Source: Minwuia sp. (GTDB lineage Bacteria > Pseudomonadota > Alphaproteobacteria > Minwuiales > Minwuiaceae). Taken from it: a stretch of 57,096 bases of DNA. A program made the position numbers and the translations under genes. Under the pieces are notes generated by a model. That model was not told the origin of the DNA and did not search any database. It saw nothing but the letters and a program-made list of their open reading frames with translations. Location of the stretch: the NCBI GenBank assembly GCA_029213165.1, contig JARGNO010000008.1, forward strand, positions 1-57,096, given 5' to 3'. Within the stretch, counting starts at the first letter, position 1. Each line of letters begins with the position of its first letter. Shown here one piece after another: positions 31,726 through 39,341 of the stretch.

Positions 31726-32408
31726 GCTGATGGGTCCTCCCCAGGACTGAATGGAACGACAGTTCCGTATTTGTCGCCAATCTGCGCAAGTGGATCGCTC
31801 GGCGATGTGCCGATTGCCCTGAGGCAGAACGTCACGATGGCATCGATCAGACGGCTTTCTTCCGTTGGCCTTGCCGCGCCAGGTGCCAGTGGTCCGATCA
31901 GCCCCTCGATCAGGGCACCGAAGAAGCAGGCGGCGGACGCGGCACTGTTCTGCGGCGGAAGATCCCCTGCGGCGATCCCTTCCTCGATGAGGTCACGGAA
32001 CATGTCGCCGTAGGCGCGGCGATATTTCATGCGGGTAACATCGACCTCCGCATCAACAGGTTCCGCGATCATGGCCCAGGCCAGGCGCTTCACCCGCAGC
32101 GCGCGGCTGGCGAAGACGCGGATGGCGTCCTCGATCCGATCCACCGCAGGACCGTCGCTGTTGGCAATTGCCATCAGGATATCGAGTTCATACTGCGAGT
32201 TGACGCTTACCGCCTCCGCATAAAGCTCGGCCTTTGAGCCGAAGTGCCGATAGACGGTGCCGGTTGAAATGCCCGACGCAGCCACGACCATGGTGATCTG
32301 TGCGTCCCGGAATCCCACTTCCGCAACCACCTGACGGACTGCCTTGACGATCAGCCGACGCTTGTCGGCCAAGCGTTCTGCGACTGCCGCAGTCTGACGA
32401 TAAGCCAT
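31722..32408 (-). CDS. TetR/AcrR-family transcriptional regulator
   Basis: A 228-residue regulator. The N-terminal helix-turn-helix is AQITMVVAASGISTGTVYRHFGSKAELYAEAV (split about residues 38-68), and the C-terminal ligand domain includes AACFFGALIEGLIGPLA. It is the first gene of an operon with the Rieske oxygenase (4-base overlap), so it probably controls its own transcription and that of the oxygenase. A long imperfect inverted repeat lies 12 bases before its start. Confidence 0.92.
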   Translation of the reverse strand: MAYRQTAAVAERLADKRRLIVKAVRQVVAEVGFRDAQITMVVAASGISTGTVYRHFGSKAELYAEAVSVNSQYELDILMAIANSDGPAVDRIEDAIRVFASRALRVKRLAWAMIAEPVDAEVDVTRMKYRRAYGDMFRDLIEEGIAAGDLPPQNSAASAACFFGALIEGLIGPLAPGAARPTEESRLIDAIVTFCLRAIGTSPSDPLAQIGDKYGTVVPFSPGEDPSA

Positions 32409-32419
32409 GTCGTAACTCC

Positions 32420-32467
32420 CCAGTTGCTCAAAGAAGTGAATTCAATTTCCGTTCTTGAGTCAACTGG
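32420..32467. promoter_or_regulatory. probable TetR operator (imperfect inverted repeat)
   Basis: CCAGTTGCTCAAAGAA (32420-32435) and TTCTTGAGTCAACTGG (32452-32467) are inverted copies apart from a one-base slip on each side. A short TGAATTCA palindrome (32437-32444) sits between the arms. The element is 12 bases upstream of the tetR start, where a repressor would block its own promoter. Confidence 0.6.
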
Positions 32468-32560
32468 CTTCTTGATCCCGCATCAGAATCGTGTGGCGGC
32501 GTCAATCCGACGCTCAGGGCCCAAAGGAACAACCTGTCGAAAATGCACGTCTGAGGCGTT

Positions 32561-32650
32561 CCATCAAACGATGGAGTCGCAGTGACCCGCACCCCATCCA
32601 GCCACCCGCTGGGGCATCCCTGTTGGGCGTCCGGGTGGGGGCGGGCCGGT
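32561..32650 (+). repeat. palindromic intergenic repeat, copy 1
   Basis: Starts with a small hairpin CCATC-AAAC-GATGG (32561-32574) plus AGTCGC, then a larger imperfect hairpin in which CCCGC (32586-32590) pairs with GCGGG (32641-32645) and CCCCATCC (32592-32599) pairs with GGGTGGGG (32633-32640). It shares 18 of its first 20 bases with copy 2 at 35370, and the downstream parts align over most of their length. It lies between the end of the crotonase gene and the tetR promoter. Confidence 0.75.
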
Positions 32651-32674
32651 TCCGGAATCAGGCAGTGGAGAGGT

Positions 32675-33469
32675 CTAGCGTCCCTTGAATGCAGGCAGGC
32701 GCTTTTCCATGAATGCCGTACGGCCCTCGCGGAAATCGTCGCTTGCGAAGCAGGCTTCCACCGCGGCATCGCAGGCGGCGATGTCGCGGCGGTCAGGGTC
32801 CAGGGCCAGTTCATCGATGGTCATCTTGGCGGCCTGGATGGTCAGCGGTGCGTTGGCGGCAATGCGTGCGGCGTAGTCACGGGTATAGCTTTCCAGTTCC
32901 GCCGTCGGGACCATGCGATTGATCAGCCCCATCCGCTCCGCCTCCGGTGCATCGAATTGCCGGGCAGTGAAGAAGATCTCCTTGGCATAGGCCGGGCCGA
33001 CGATGTCCAGCAGGCGTTTCGTGCCGCCGACACCATATCCCAGACCAAGCCGTGCCGCTGGCACCGCAAAGCGCGCATTCTCGGCGGCGATCCTGATGTC
33101 GGCCGACAGGGATACGGCGACGCCGCCACCGATGCAGAAGCCATTGATCATGGCGATCACCGGCTTCTTCACCTTCACCAGCGCCGCATGGGCCTTGCCT
33201 GCAACCGCGTCATAGACCTTGGTTGCTTCGGGCGAATTGCGCTTCTCGCCGAATTCGGAGATGTCGGCTCCGGCGATGAAGGCCTTGTCGCCTGCACCCT
33301 TCATGATGATCACGCGGATGTCCGGGTCGGCGGCGAAGTGATTGACGATCTCCGGCACGGCAGCCCACATGTCTACGGAAACTGCATTCCGCTTTTCCGG
33401 CTGGTTGAAGATGATCCAGCCGATGGCCCCGTCCTTTTCCGCCAGCATCCGTGTCGTTTCCAGTTTCAT
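32675..33469 (-). CDS. enoyl-CoA hydratase/isomerase-family (crotonase) protein
   Basis: A 264-residue crotonase-fold protein. The oxyanion-hole segments are AFIAGADISEF near residues 64-74 and NGFCIGGGVAVSL near 110. In classical hydratases a catalytic Glu precedes the LG..PG.GGT segment; here the segment reads VPAARLGLGYGVGGTKRL, with Ala in that place. The second Glu position is kept in AKEIFFTAR. So the reaction may differ from simple hydration. It follows the CaiB/BaiF gene by 14 bases and probably acts with it on an acyl-CoA. Confidence 0.88.
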   Translation of the reverse strand: MKLETTRMLAEKDGAIGWIIFNQPEKRNAVSVDMWAAVPEIVNHFAADPDIRVIIMKGAGDKAFIAGADISEFGEKRNSPEATKVYDAVAGKAHAALVKVKKPVIAMINGFCIGGGVAVSLSADIRIAAENARFAVPAARLGLGYGVGGTKRLLDIVGPAYAKEIFFTARQFDAPEAERMGLINRMVPTAELESYTRDYAARIAANAPLTIQAAKMTIDELALDPDRRDIAACDAAVEACFASDDFREGRTAFMEKRLPAFKGR

Positions 33470-33483
33470 CGCGTCTTCCCCAG

Positions 33484-34677
33484 TCAGATGATGCCATCGG
33501 CGCGCAGCGCCGCGATCCGGTCAGCGTCGTAGCCGATCCCGGTCAGAATATCGTCGGTATGTTGACCCTTCGCCGCAATGCGGTTGCGCAGAACCGGGTC
33601 CTGGTCGCCCATCTGGATGGGCTGGCCCACAAGCGTGAGGTCCGGGCCGTCATCCGCCACCCGTCGCGCCAACCCCAGGTGCTGCACCTGCGGGTCTGCG
33701 AAGGTCTCGTCGATGCTGTTGATCGGTCCGCAGGGCACACCTGCCGCGTTCAGCAGGTCGATCCAGTCGGCGCTGTTGCGGGTCTTCAGGATGGTCGCGA
33801 CCTTGCCGTTCAGCGCGGCGCGGTTGCGGTAGCGCTTGCCCCCGGTGACGTAGTCCGGGTCGTCCGCCAGTTCCGGCGCACCGATGCATTCACAGAACCG
33901 GCGATAGATCGTGTCGCCTACGGCGGCGACATTGATGTGGCCGTCGGCGGTGGCATAGGCGTTGGTGGGGACGGAGGTCGGGTGTTCATTGCCGACGCGC
34001 CCCGCCACCTCGCCATCCACCAGCCAGCGTGCGGCCTGGAAGTCCAGCATGAAGGTCTGGGCCTGCAGCAGCGACGTGCGCACCCACTGGCCCGCGCCGG
34101 TCTGTTCGCGGCCGATCAGCGCCATCAGGATCGCCTGTGCCGCCAGCAGGCCGGCCGTCAGGTCGGCGATCGGAATGCCAACCCGCATCGGCGGCCCGTC
34201 CGCGTCGCCTGTGATCGACATCAGGCCGCCCATGCCCTGCGCGATCTGGTCGACGCCAGGGCGCTTCCGGTAAGGGCCGTCCTGCCCGAAACCGGAGATG
34301 GAGGCCAGGATGATGCGTGGATTGATGCCCTTCAGCGCAGGCCAGTCGATGCCCAGCCGTTCCTTCACGTCGGGGCGGTAGTTCTCCACCACCACGTCAG
34401 CCTGGCGCACCAGATCGGCCATGACCTGCCGCCCCGCCTCCTGTTTCAGGTTCAGGGTCATGCTGCGCTTGTTTCGGTGCAGGTTCTGGAAGTCGGGGCC
34501 GTCGCGCGGCCCGCCGAGCCCGCCGTCACCGCCGGCGGCATCCGGCATCTCGATCTTGATCACGTCCGCGCCCCAGTCGGCCAGTTGCCGGACGGCTGTG
34601 GGCCCCGCGCGCACGCGTGTCAGGTCCAGTACGGTATAGGGCGCAAGGGGCAGGGGCATATCCTCTGAGACATTCAT
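33484..34677 (-). CDS. CaiB/BaiF-family (class III) CoA transferase
   Basis: A 397-residue family III acyl-CoA transferase. N-terminal [20 protein letters not shown] and [19 protein letters not shown], and the catalytic Asp in [10 protein letters not shown] near residue 172 match the family. These enzymes move CoA between carboxylic acids via aspartyl-CoA intermediates. The start overlaps the end of lipB by four bases, an unusual partner, and the crotonase gene follows. Substrate unknown; the aromatic catabolic neighbours suggest an aromatic or branched acid but do not show it. Confidence 0.92.
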   Translation of the reverse strand: MNVSEDMPLPLAPYTVLDLTRVRAGPTAVRQLADWGADVIKIEMPDAAGGDGGLGGPRDGPDFQNLHRNKRSMTLNLKQEAGRQVMADLVRQADVVVENYRPDVKERLGIDWPALKGINPRIILASISGFGQDGPYRKRPGVDQIAQGMGGLMSITGDADGPPMRVGIPIADLTAGLLAAQAILMALIGREQTGAGQWVRTSLLQAQTFMLDFQAARWLVDGEVAGRVGNEHPTSVPTNAYATADGHINVAAVGDTIYRRFCECIGAPELADDPDYVTGGKRYRNRAALNGKVATILKTRNSADWIDLLNAAGVPCGPINSIDETFADPQVQHLGLARRVADDGPDLTLVGQPIQMGDQDPVLRNRIAAKGQHTDDILTGIGYDADRIAALRADGII

Positions 34678-35321
34678 GCCGCCACGCCCTCCCGCGCTTC
34701 AAATATGGTCAGGAAAGCCTGTCTCAGAACCGCGTCCACTTCCGCCATGTTCGTGTCGATACCCAGATCGGCCAGCGACGTGACGCCATGTTCCTGAATG
34801 CCGCACGGCACGATACCGCTGAAATGGTCCAGGTCCGGGCTCACGTTGATCGAGATGCCATGAAAGCTGACCCATCGCCGGACACGGACGCCTATGGCGG
34901 CGATCTTGTCCTCCCGCCCGTCATCGCGGACCACCCAGACGCCAACACGGCCCTCGCGGCGCTCTCCGGTCACGCCAAAGGCGGCGAGGGTGGCAATGAC
35001 CCAGGATTCCAGATCATGCACGAAGCGGCGGATGTCCTGACCGCGCTGCTTCAGATCCAGCATGACATAGCCGACCCGTTGCCCTGGCCCATGGTAGGTA
35101 TATTCGCCGCCGCGCCCGCTCTGAAACACGGGGAAGCGGCCCGGTTGCAGCAGATCACCGGCATTGGCGGAGGTTCCGGCGGTGTAGAGCGGCGGATGCT
35201 CCAGCAGCCAGATGCAATCCGCAACGCCGTCACTGCGAATCTCCGCGACGCGTCGTTCCATCCAGTCCACGGCGTCGGGGTAGGGGACCGGACCGGTCGA
35301 TATCCGCCATTCAGAATTCAT
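34674..35321 (-). CDS. lipB: octanoyl-[ACP]:protein N-octanoyltransferase LipB
   Basis: Transfers octanoate from ACP to lipoyl domains of 2-oxoacid dehydrogenases and GcvH, the first step in lipoate assembly. 215 residues with hallmarks [30 protein letters not shown], the catalytic Lys in [18 protein letters not shown] and the catalytic Cys in [12 protein letters not shown] near residue 176. It is first in an operon with a CoA transferase and a crotonase. No lipA is adjacent. A structured repeat lies 49 bases before its start. Confidence 0.96.
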   Translation of the reverse strand: MNSEWRISTGPVPYPDAVDWMERRVAEIRSDGVADCIWLLEHPPLYTAGTSANAGDLLQPGRFPVFQSGRGGEYTYHGPGQRVGYVMLDLKQRGQDIRRFVHDLESWVIATLAAFGVTGERREGRVGVWVVRDDGREDKIAAIGVRVRRWVSFHGISINVSPDLDHFSGIVPCGIQEHGVTSLADLGIDTNMAEVDAVLRQAFLTIFEAREGVAA

Positions 35322-35369
35322 CGGTTCTGTTTACCACCCGCTAACCACGTTGCGCGATACTACTGCCAT

Positions 35370-35462
35370 CCATCAACCGATGGAATCGCGCCGGCTCGCT
35401 CTCCCACCCGGCCACCCACGGGATCATCCTGAATGGGTGGCCGAGTGGGAGAGCGAGCCGGC
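35370..35462 (+). repeat. palindromic intergenic repeat, copy 2 (very strong hairpin)
   Basis: A small hairpin CCATC-AACC-GATGG (35370-35383) is followed by a long one. An 18-base perfect outer stem (35390-35407 with 35445-35462, GCCGGCTCGCTC... with ...GAGCGAGCCGGC) and a 9-base inner stem (GGCCACCCA 35410-35418 with TGGGTGGCC 35434-35442) are separated by a CC/GA internal loop, closing a 15-base loop. It lies between the divergent lipB and FliN-like genes. Related to copy 1 at 32561 in the same orientation. Confidence 0.88.
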
Positions 35463-35513
35463 ACAGTAACCGCGCACCAGCATAATCCAGCGCCAGATTC
35501 AGCAGGAGTGGAC

Positions 35514-35780
35514 ATGACCAAGCAGGATACGGCAACCGTCGAAATGGCGCTTAGCGATGTGGAGGTGGAAATCTCCGTCGTGCTCGGTCGTGCCCAGATG
35601 CCCATTCACCAGTTGCTGAAGATGGGTCGCGGCGCGGTCATCGAACTCGACGCCGATGTGGATGACCCGGCCTGGATCCTGGCCAACGACAAGGTGATCG
35701 CCCGGGGCGAGATCGTGGTCACCGGCGAACATGTCGGCATCTCCGTCCTCGACACCTTCCAGGACAGCAGCGGCGACTGA
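35514..35780 (+). CDS. FliN-like SpoA-domain protein (orphan)
   Basis: An 88-residue protein that is almost only a SpoA/FliN C-terminal domain: VEMALSDVEVEISVVLGRAQ, LLKMGRGAVIELDADVDDP, WILANDKVIARGEIVVTGEH, VGISVLD. FliN is a C-ring component of the flagellar motor switch. The ATG at 35514 follows CAGGAG. No other flagellar or type III secretion gene is within the window, so it is either a detached fliN or a specialised relative. The family call is firm; the role is not. Confidence 0.85.
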   Translation: MTKQDTATVEMALSDVEVEISVVLGRAQMPIHQLLKMGRGAVIELDADVDDPAWILANDKVIARGEIVVTGEHVGISVLDTFQDSSGD

Positions 35781-35788
35781 TTTTCCGT

Positions 35789-36739
35789 TCAGTCGCCGCG
35801 CCCGTGCGGCGCGCTGAAGTCGATGTCCGGTCCGACGGAGACGATCCGGGTCGGGTTCACGTGCTCATGGCTTGCGTAATAGTGTGTGCGGATGTGGTCC
35901 ATGTTGACCGTCTCCGCCACGCCGGGCCACTGGTAGAGTTCCCGCGTCCAGGCAAACAGGTTGGGGTAGTCCACCAGTCGCCGGATATTGCACTTGAAGT
36001 GCCCGTGATAGACGTGATCGAAGCGGATCATCGTCGGGAACAGGCGCCAGTCGGCCTCCGTGATGCGATCCCCCACCAGATACCGATGCTGGCCCAGCCG
36101 CTCCTCCAGCCAGTCCAGTGACCCGAACAGGGCATGGACAGCTTCCTCGTAGGCTTCCTGCTTCACTGCGAAGCCGCTGCGGTAGACCCCGTTGTTGACG
36201 GTCTCGTAGACTCGCGCGTTCACTGCATCGATCTCGTCGCGCAGCTCTTCCGGGTAGTAGTCGCCGGGCTTCGCAAAGGCATCGAACTCGCTGTTCAGCA
36301 TCCGGATGATCTCGGACGACTCGTTGGAAACGATGGTCCGTCGCTGGGTGTCCCACAGCACCGGCACGCTGCTGCGGCCCGAATAGCGCGGGTTTGCGGT
36401 GGTGTAGAGCTGGTGCGAATAGGTGAAGCCGTTCACCCGGTCGCCGGTCGCGCCGGGGTATTCCGTGAACTCCCACCCATTCTCCATCATCAGCGGGCTG
36501 ACGACGGAAAAGCCGATGACATCCTGCAAGCCCTTGATCGCACGATAGATCAGGGTGCGATGCGCCCAGGGGCAGGCGTAGGAGACATAGAGGTGATAGC
36601 GCCCGGCCTCCGCCGGAAAGTCGGTGCTGCCGTCTGCCCTGATCCAGTTGCGCATCTGCGCGTCGATGCGGACGAACTCGCCCTTTGCTGATGGCTTGCG
36701 CGGCACCGCGCGCCAGACACCGTCTTCGAGTTGCCCCAT
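35789..36739 (-). CDS. glutathionyl-hydroquinone reductase (Xi-class GST, YqjG/ECM4 type)
   Basis: Reduces glutathionyl-hydroquinones by a Cys thiol mechanism. The 316-residue protein has the catalytic motif YACPWAHRTLIYRAIKGL near residues 55-72, VPVLWDTQRRTIVSNESSEI, GVYRSGFAVKQEAYEEAV, and DWRLFPTMIRFDHVYHGHFK, all diagnostic of this family. The ATG at 36739 matches the family start; the longer frame to 37000 overlaps the divergent lysR gene. It is probably controlled by that LysR protein. Confidence 0.94.
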   Translation of the reverse strand: MGQLEDGVWRAVPRKPSAKGEFVRIDAQMRNWIRADGSTDFPAEAGRYHLYVSYACPWAHRTLIYRAIKGLQDVIGFSVVSPLMMENGWEFTEYPGATGDRVNGFTYSHQLYTTANPRYSGRSSVPVLWDTQRRTIVSNESSEIIRMLNSEFDAFAKPGDYYPEELRDEIDAVNARVYETVNNGVYRSGFAVKQEAYEEAVHALFGSLDWLEERLGQHRYLVGDRITEADWRLFPTMIRFDHVYHGHFKCNIRRLVDYPNLFAWTRELYQWPGVAETVNMDHIRTHYYASHEHVNPTRIVSVGPDIDFSAPHGRGD

Positions 36740-36818
36740 GGTTTCCGCCTCCCGTTGTGCTGTTTGGAAATATGGCGCGGTGCGGGCTGACAGGCCACCG
36801 CCGCCGTGGAACAATCCG

Positions 36819-36834
36819 GTTTCCAGATGGAAAC
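36819..36834. promoter_or_regulatory. GTTTCC-AGAT-GGAAAC palindrome in the GS-HQR/lysR gap
   Basis: A perfect 6-base inverted repeat with a 4-base spacer, 12 bases before the lysR ATG and in the only shared intergenic region of the divergent pair. It fits the general LysR-type T-Nx-A dyad. Site assignment is inference. Confidence 0.45.
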
Positions 36835-36845
36835 AGGAACCCCGG

Positions 36846-37775
36846 ATGCATGATCTCTCAGCCATGGCCGTCTTCGCCGCGATCGCGGAGGCGGGGAGCC
36901 TGACACTGGCCGCCGAACGGCTCTCCCTCTCCAAGTCGGCCGTCTCCAAGCAGCTCTCGCGGCTGGAGGAGCGGCTGGGCGCGCGTCTGGTCAATCGCAA
37001 TACCCGCCAGGTCAGCCTGACGGAGGTGGGAACCGTCTACTTCGATTTCTGCGCCCGCATCCTGGAGGAGGCCGAGGCCGCAGAGGCCGCCGTGGCGAAC
37101 CTGCAGGACGCGCCGCGCGGGCGGCTGCGGGTCAATGCGCCGATGAGCTTCGGCACCATGCATCTGGCCGAGGCGCTGACGGGCTTCGCGAAGGCCTATC
37201 CCGAAATCACGGTGGACCTGGAACTGACGGATGCCCTGGTTGATCTGGTGGACAGCGGCATCGACGTGGCGGTGCGGATCACGTCGATGCAGGACTCAAC
37301 CCTGATCGCGCGCCAGCTCGCCCCGGCGCGGAGCATGCTGGCGGCCAGCCCGGACTATCTGGCCAGACACGGTATGCCGCAGCATCCGCGCGACCTTCGC
37401 AACCACAACTGCATGATCTACACGCTTGCACCGCATCCGGGCAGCTGGTCGTTCCGGGCGCCTGACGGCAGCAGCATTCCGGTTCAGGTCCGGGGAACGA
37501 TGCGTTCCAACAATGGTGAGGTCTTGCGAGAGGCCGCGATCTCGGGCCTGGGCATCCTGCGGGACCCGACCTTCATTTCCTACCGCGCCATCCGTGACGG
37601 GCGGCTGGTACCACTGCTCAGCGACTTCGAACTGCCGCAGTTCGGCATCCACGCCGTCTACCCCAACCGCCGCCACCTCTCGCCCAAGGTGCGGGCCTTC
37701 ATCGACTTCCTGGACAACCATTTCGGTGACCCGCCCTATTGGGACCGCCACATCCAGACCGTGCTGGAACGTTGA
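36846..37775 (+). CDS. LysR-family transcriptional regulator
   Basis: A 309-residue LTTR. The winged helix-turn-helix is near residues 1-60 (AMAVFAAIAEAGSLTLAAER, LSLSKSAVSKQLSRLEERLG), and a periplasmic-binding-protein-like effector domain follows (GRLRVNAPMSFGTMHLAEAL, ELTDALVDLVDSGIDVAVRI). This is the subgroup often found beside quinone or glutathione-linked reductases. It is divergent from the hydroquinone reductase with a 106-base gap holding a palindrome, so it likely regulates that gene and itself. Confidence 0.93.
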   Translation: MHDLSAMAVFAAIAEAGSLTLAAERLSLSKSAVSKQLSRLEERLGARLVNRNTRQVSLTEVGTVYFDFCARILEEAEAAEAAVANLQDAPRGRLRVNAPMSFGTMHLAEALTGFAKAYPEITVDLELTDALVDLVDSGIDVAVRITSMQDSTLIARQLAPARSMLAASPDYLARHGMPQHPRDLRNHNCMIYTLAPHPGSWSFRAPDGSSIPVQVRGTMRSNNGEVLREAAISGLGILRDPTFISYRAIRDGRLVPLLSDFELPQFGIHAVYPNRRHLSPKVRAFIDFLDNHFGDPPYWDRHIQTVLER

Positions 37776-37821
37776 CGCGGAGTTTCCGGGCCCGCCTGCA
37801 GCGGTCCACGGGCACGGGACG

Positions 37822-38193
37822 TCAGACGTGCTGGTCGATCAGAATCGGGTTGCCGTCGGGGTCGATGACGATGCAGTTGGCGGGGCCGGTGCTGTCCTCG
37901 TCCGCTTCGCTGACGAAGGTGACGCCGTCGGCCTTCAGGCGGCGCTGGATCTCGCGAATGTCGGTGAAGTCGTCCAGGGTGCGGCCCTGGGCGTCCCAGC
38001 CGGGATTGAAGGTCAGCGTGTTGCGTTCCAGCATGCCCTGAAACAGCCCGATGACGCAGGTGGGGCTGGTCATGATCAGCCAGCCCTGGTCGGCGCCGCC
38101 GCCAAAGGCCGTGAAACCGAGTTTCTCGTAGAAGGCGCGGGAGGCTTCGATGTCCTTTACCGCGAGGCTGAGAGAGAAGTTGCCGAGTTCCAT
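37822..38193 (-). CDS. VOC-family (glyoxalase/bleomycin-resistance fold) protein
   Basis: A 123-residue vicinal-oxygen-chelate protein: NFSLSLAVKDIEASRAFYEK, LGFTAFGGG, and the C-terminal half ending in CIVIDPDGNPILIDQH. Candidate metal ligands are few, so it may be an isomerase-like or binding member. It stands between lysR and alkA on the minus strand. The substrate is unknown. Confidence 0.88.
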   Translation of the reverse strand: MELGNFSLSLAVKDIEASRAFYEKLGFTAFGGGADQGWLIMTSPTCVIGLFQGMLERNTLTFNPGWDAQGRTLDDFTDIREIQRRLKADGVTFVSEADEDSTGPANCIVIDPDGNPILIDQHV

Positions 38194-38226
38194 CGTTGCT
38201 GCTCCACCGGGGGCTGTCTGCTCCGC

Positions 38227-38889
38227 TCAGGCAACGCTCACCGGATCGGCGCGTTTGCGGACAACGCCATAGTAGCGCCAAAGCAGCCGCGCGGCGACGC
38301 CCCGGTTTGGATGCCAGACTTGCGCGATCTCGCGCAGCCGCTTCTCGTCCGGGCGCTCGGGCAGGCGTTTCAGGTCCTGTACCGCCACCTGCAGTGCCAG
38401 ATCGCCGGAGGGAAAGATGTCGGGACGGTTCAGGGCGAACAGCAGATAGACCTCCGCCGTCCAGCGCCCGATCCCGGTGACGGCGGTCAGCGCCGCCATG
38501 GCCTCGTCGTCGCTCATGTCAGGCAGCCGGTCGAGGGGCAGGGCGCCGGAGACGATATCGGTGCAGAGGGCGCGCATGTAGCGCATCTTCGGGCGGCTCA
38601 GACCCATGGCCTTCAGCGCATCCTCGTCATGGCGCAGGAAGTGCTCTGCCGTGATCGGCCGGGTCGCGGCCTCCACCCGCGCCCAGATGGCGGCGGCGGA
38701 GGCGAGGGAGACCTGCTGGTCCACGATCAGTTTCATCAGGGTCTTCAGACCGGGCGGGCGGCTGCGGTCGGGCAGTGCCCCGGCGACGGCGCGTGCCTGC
38801 CGCAGGTCAGGGTCAGCCTGGAACAGGGTTTCAAGGGCTGCCGCAAGTTCAGGCGACTCACCGGAGCGGAAGGGGGCAGGGGCGCTCAC
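38227..38889 (-). CDS. DNA-3-methyladenine glycosylase II (AlkA-like)
   Basis: A 220-residue HhH-GPD base-excision glycosylase that removes alkylated purines. LKTLMKLIVDQQVSLASAAA is the helical core, the helix-hairpin-helix is LTAVTGIGRWTAEVYLLFAL near residues 136-155, and the catalytic Asp is in FPSGDLALQVAV. There is no iron-sulfur Cys cluster. It follows the EVE-domain gene by four bases, and both are likely co-expressed. Confidence 0.92.
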   Translation of the reverse strand: MSAPAPFRSGESPELAAALETLFQADPDLRQARAVAGALPDRSRPPGLKTLMKLIVDQQVSLASAAAIWARVEAATRPITAEHFLRHDEDALKAMGLSRPKMRYMRALCTDIVSGALPLDRLPDMSDDEAMAALTAVTGIGRWTAEVYLLFALNRPDIFPSGDLALQVAVQDLKRLPERPDEKRLREIAQVWHPNRGVAARLLWRYYGVVRKRADPVSVA

Positions 38890-38893
38890 CGGC

Positions 38894-39313
38894 TCAGGGC
38901 TCGGTCTGCCCCATCTGACAGATCAGGTCCCAGGCATCCTTGGGGATCGGCATGACCGACAGACGGGACTGACGGATCAGCGGCAGTTCGGCCAGCCGTG
39001 GCTCCGCCTTCACATCCTCCAGCGTCACGGGGGTCGTGAAGGGGCGCACCGCCTTCACATCCACCATGCCGAAGCGTTCCTTAGGGTCGGTGTGGTCCGG
39101 ATAATATTCCCGGATCACCTCCACGATGCCGACGATGCGCTTCTCGTTCACCGAGTGATAGAAGAAGCCACGGTCGCCCACCTTCATGGCCTTCATGTTG
39201 TTGGAGGCCTGATAGTTGCGGACACCGTCCCAGTGCTCGCCCTTTTCACCACGCGCCACCTGATCATCCCAGCCCCAGGTATTCGGCTCCGACTTGAACA
39301 GCCAGTAGTTCAT
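38894..39313 (-). CDS. EVE-domain protein (THYN1-like)
   Basis: A 139-residue PUA-like EVE domain, the fold that reads modified bases in DNA or RNA. Landmarks are NYWLFKSEPNTWGWDDQV, WDGVRNYQASNNMKAM, VGDRGFFYHSVNEKRIVGIV, DVKAVRPFTTPVTLEDV and IRQSRLSVMPIPKDAWD. The ATG at 39313 is the family start; a longer frame adds unrelated residues. It is adjacent to an alkylation-repair glycosylase, which may hint at a DNA-modification role, but the pairing is only suggestive. Confidence 0.92.
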   Translation of the reverse strand: MNYWLFKSEPNTWGWDDQVARGEKGEHWDGVRNYQASNNMKAMKVGDRGFFYHSVNEKRIVGIVEVIREYYPDHTDPKERFGMVDVKAVRPFTTPVTLEDVKAEPRLAELPLIRQSRLSVMPIPKDAWDLICQMGQTEP

Positions 39314-39341
39314 GGTGTCAGGCCCCCTTGCGCGTCCAGGT

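Noticed and set aside
37426-38955. 509-codon plus-strand open frame
   Set aside because: It crosses out-of-frame through lysR and antisense through the VOC and alkA genes, all of which are well supported.
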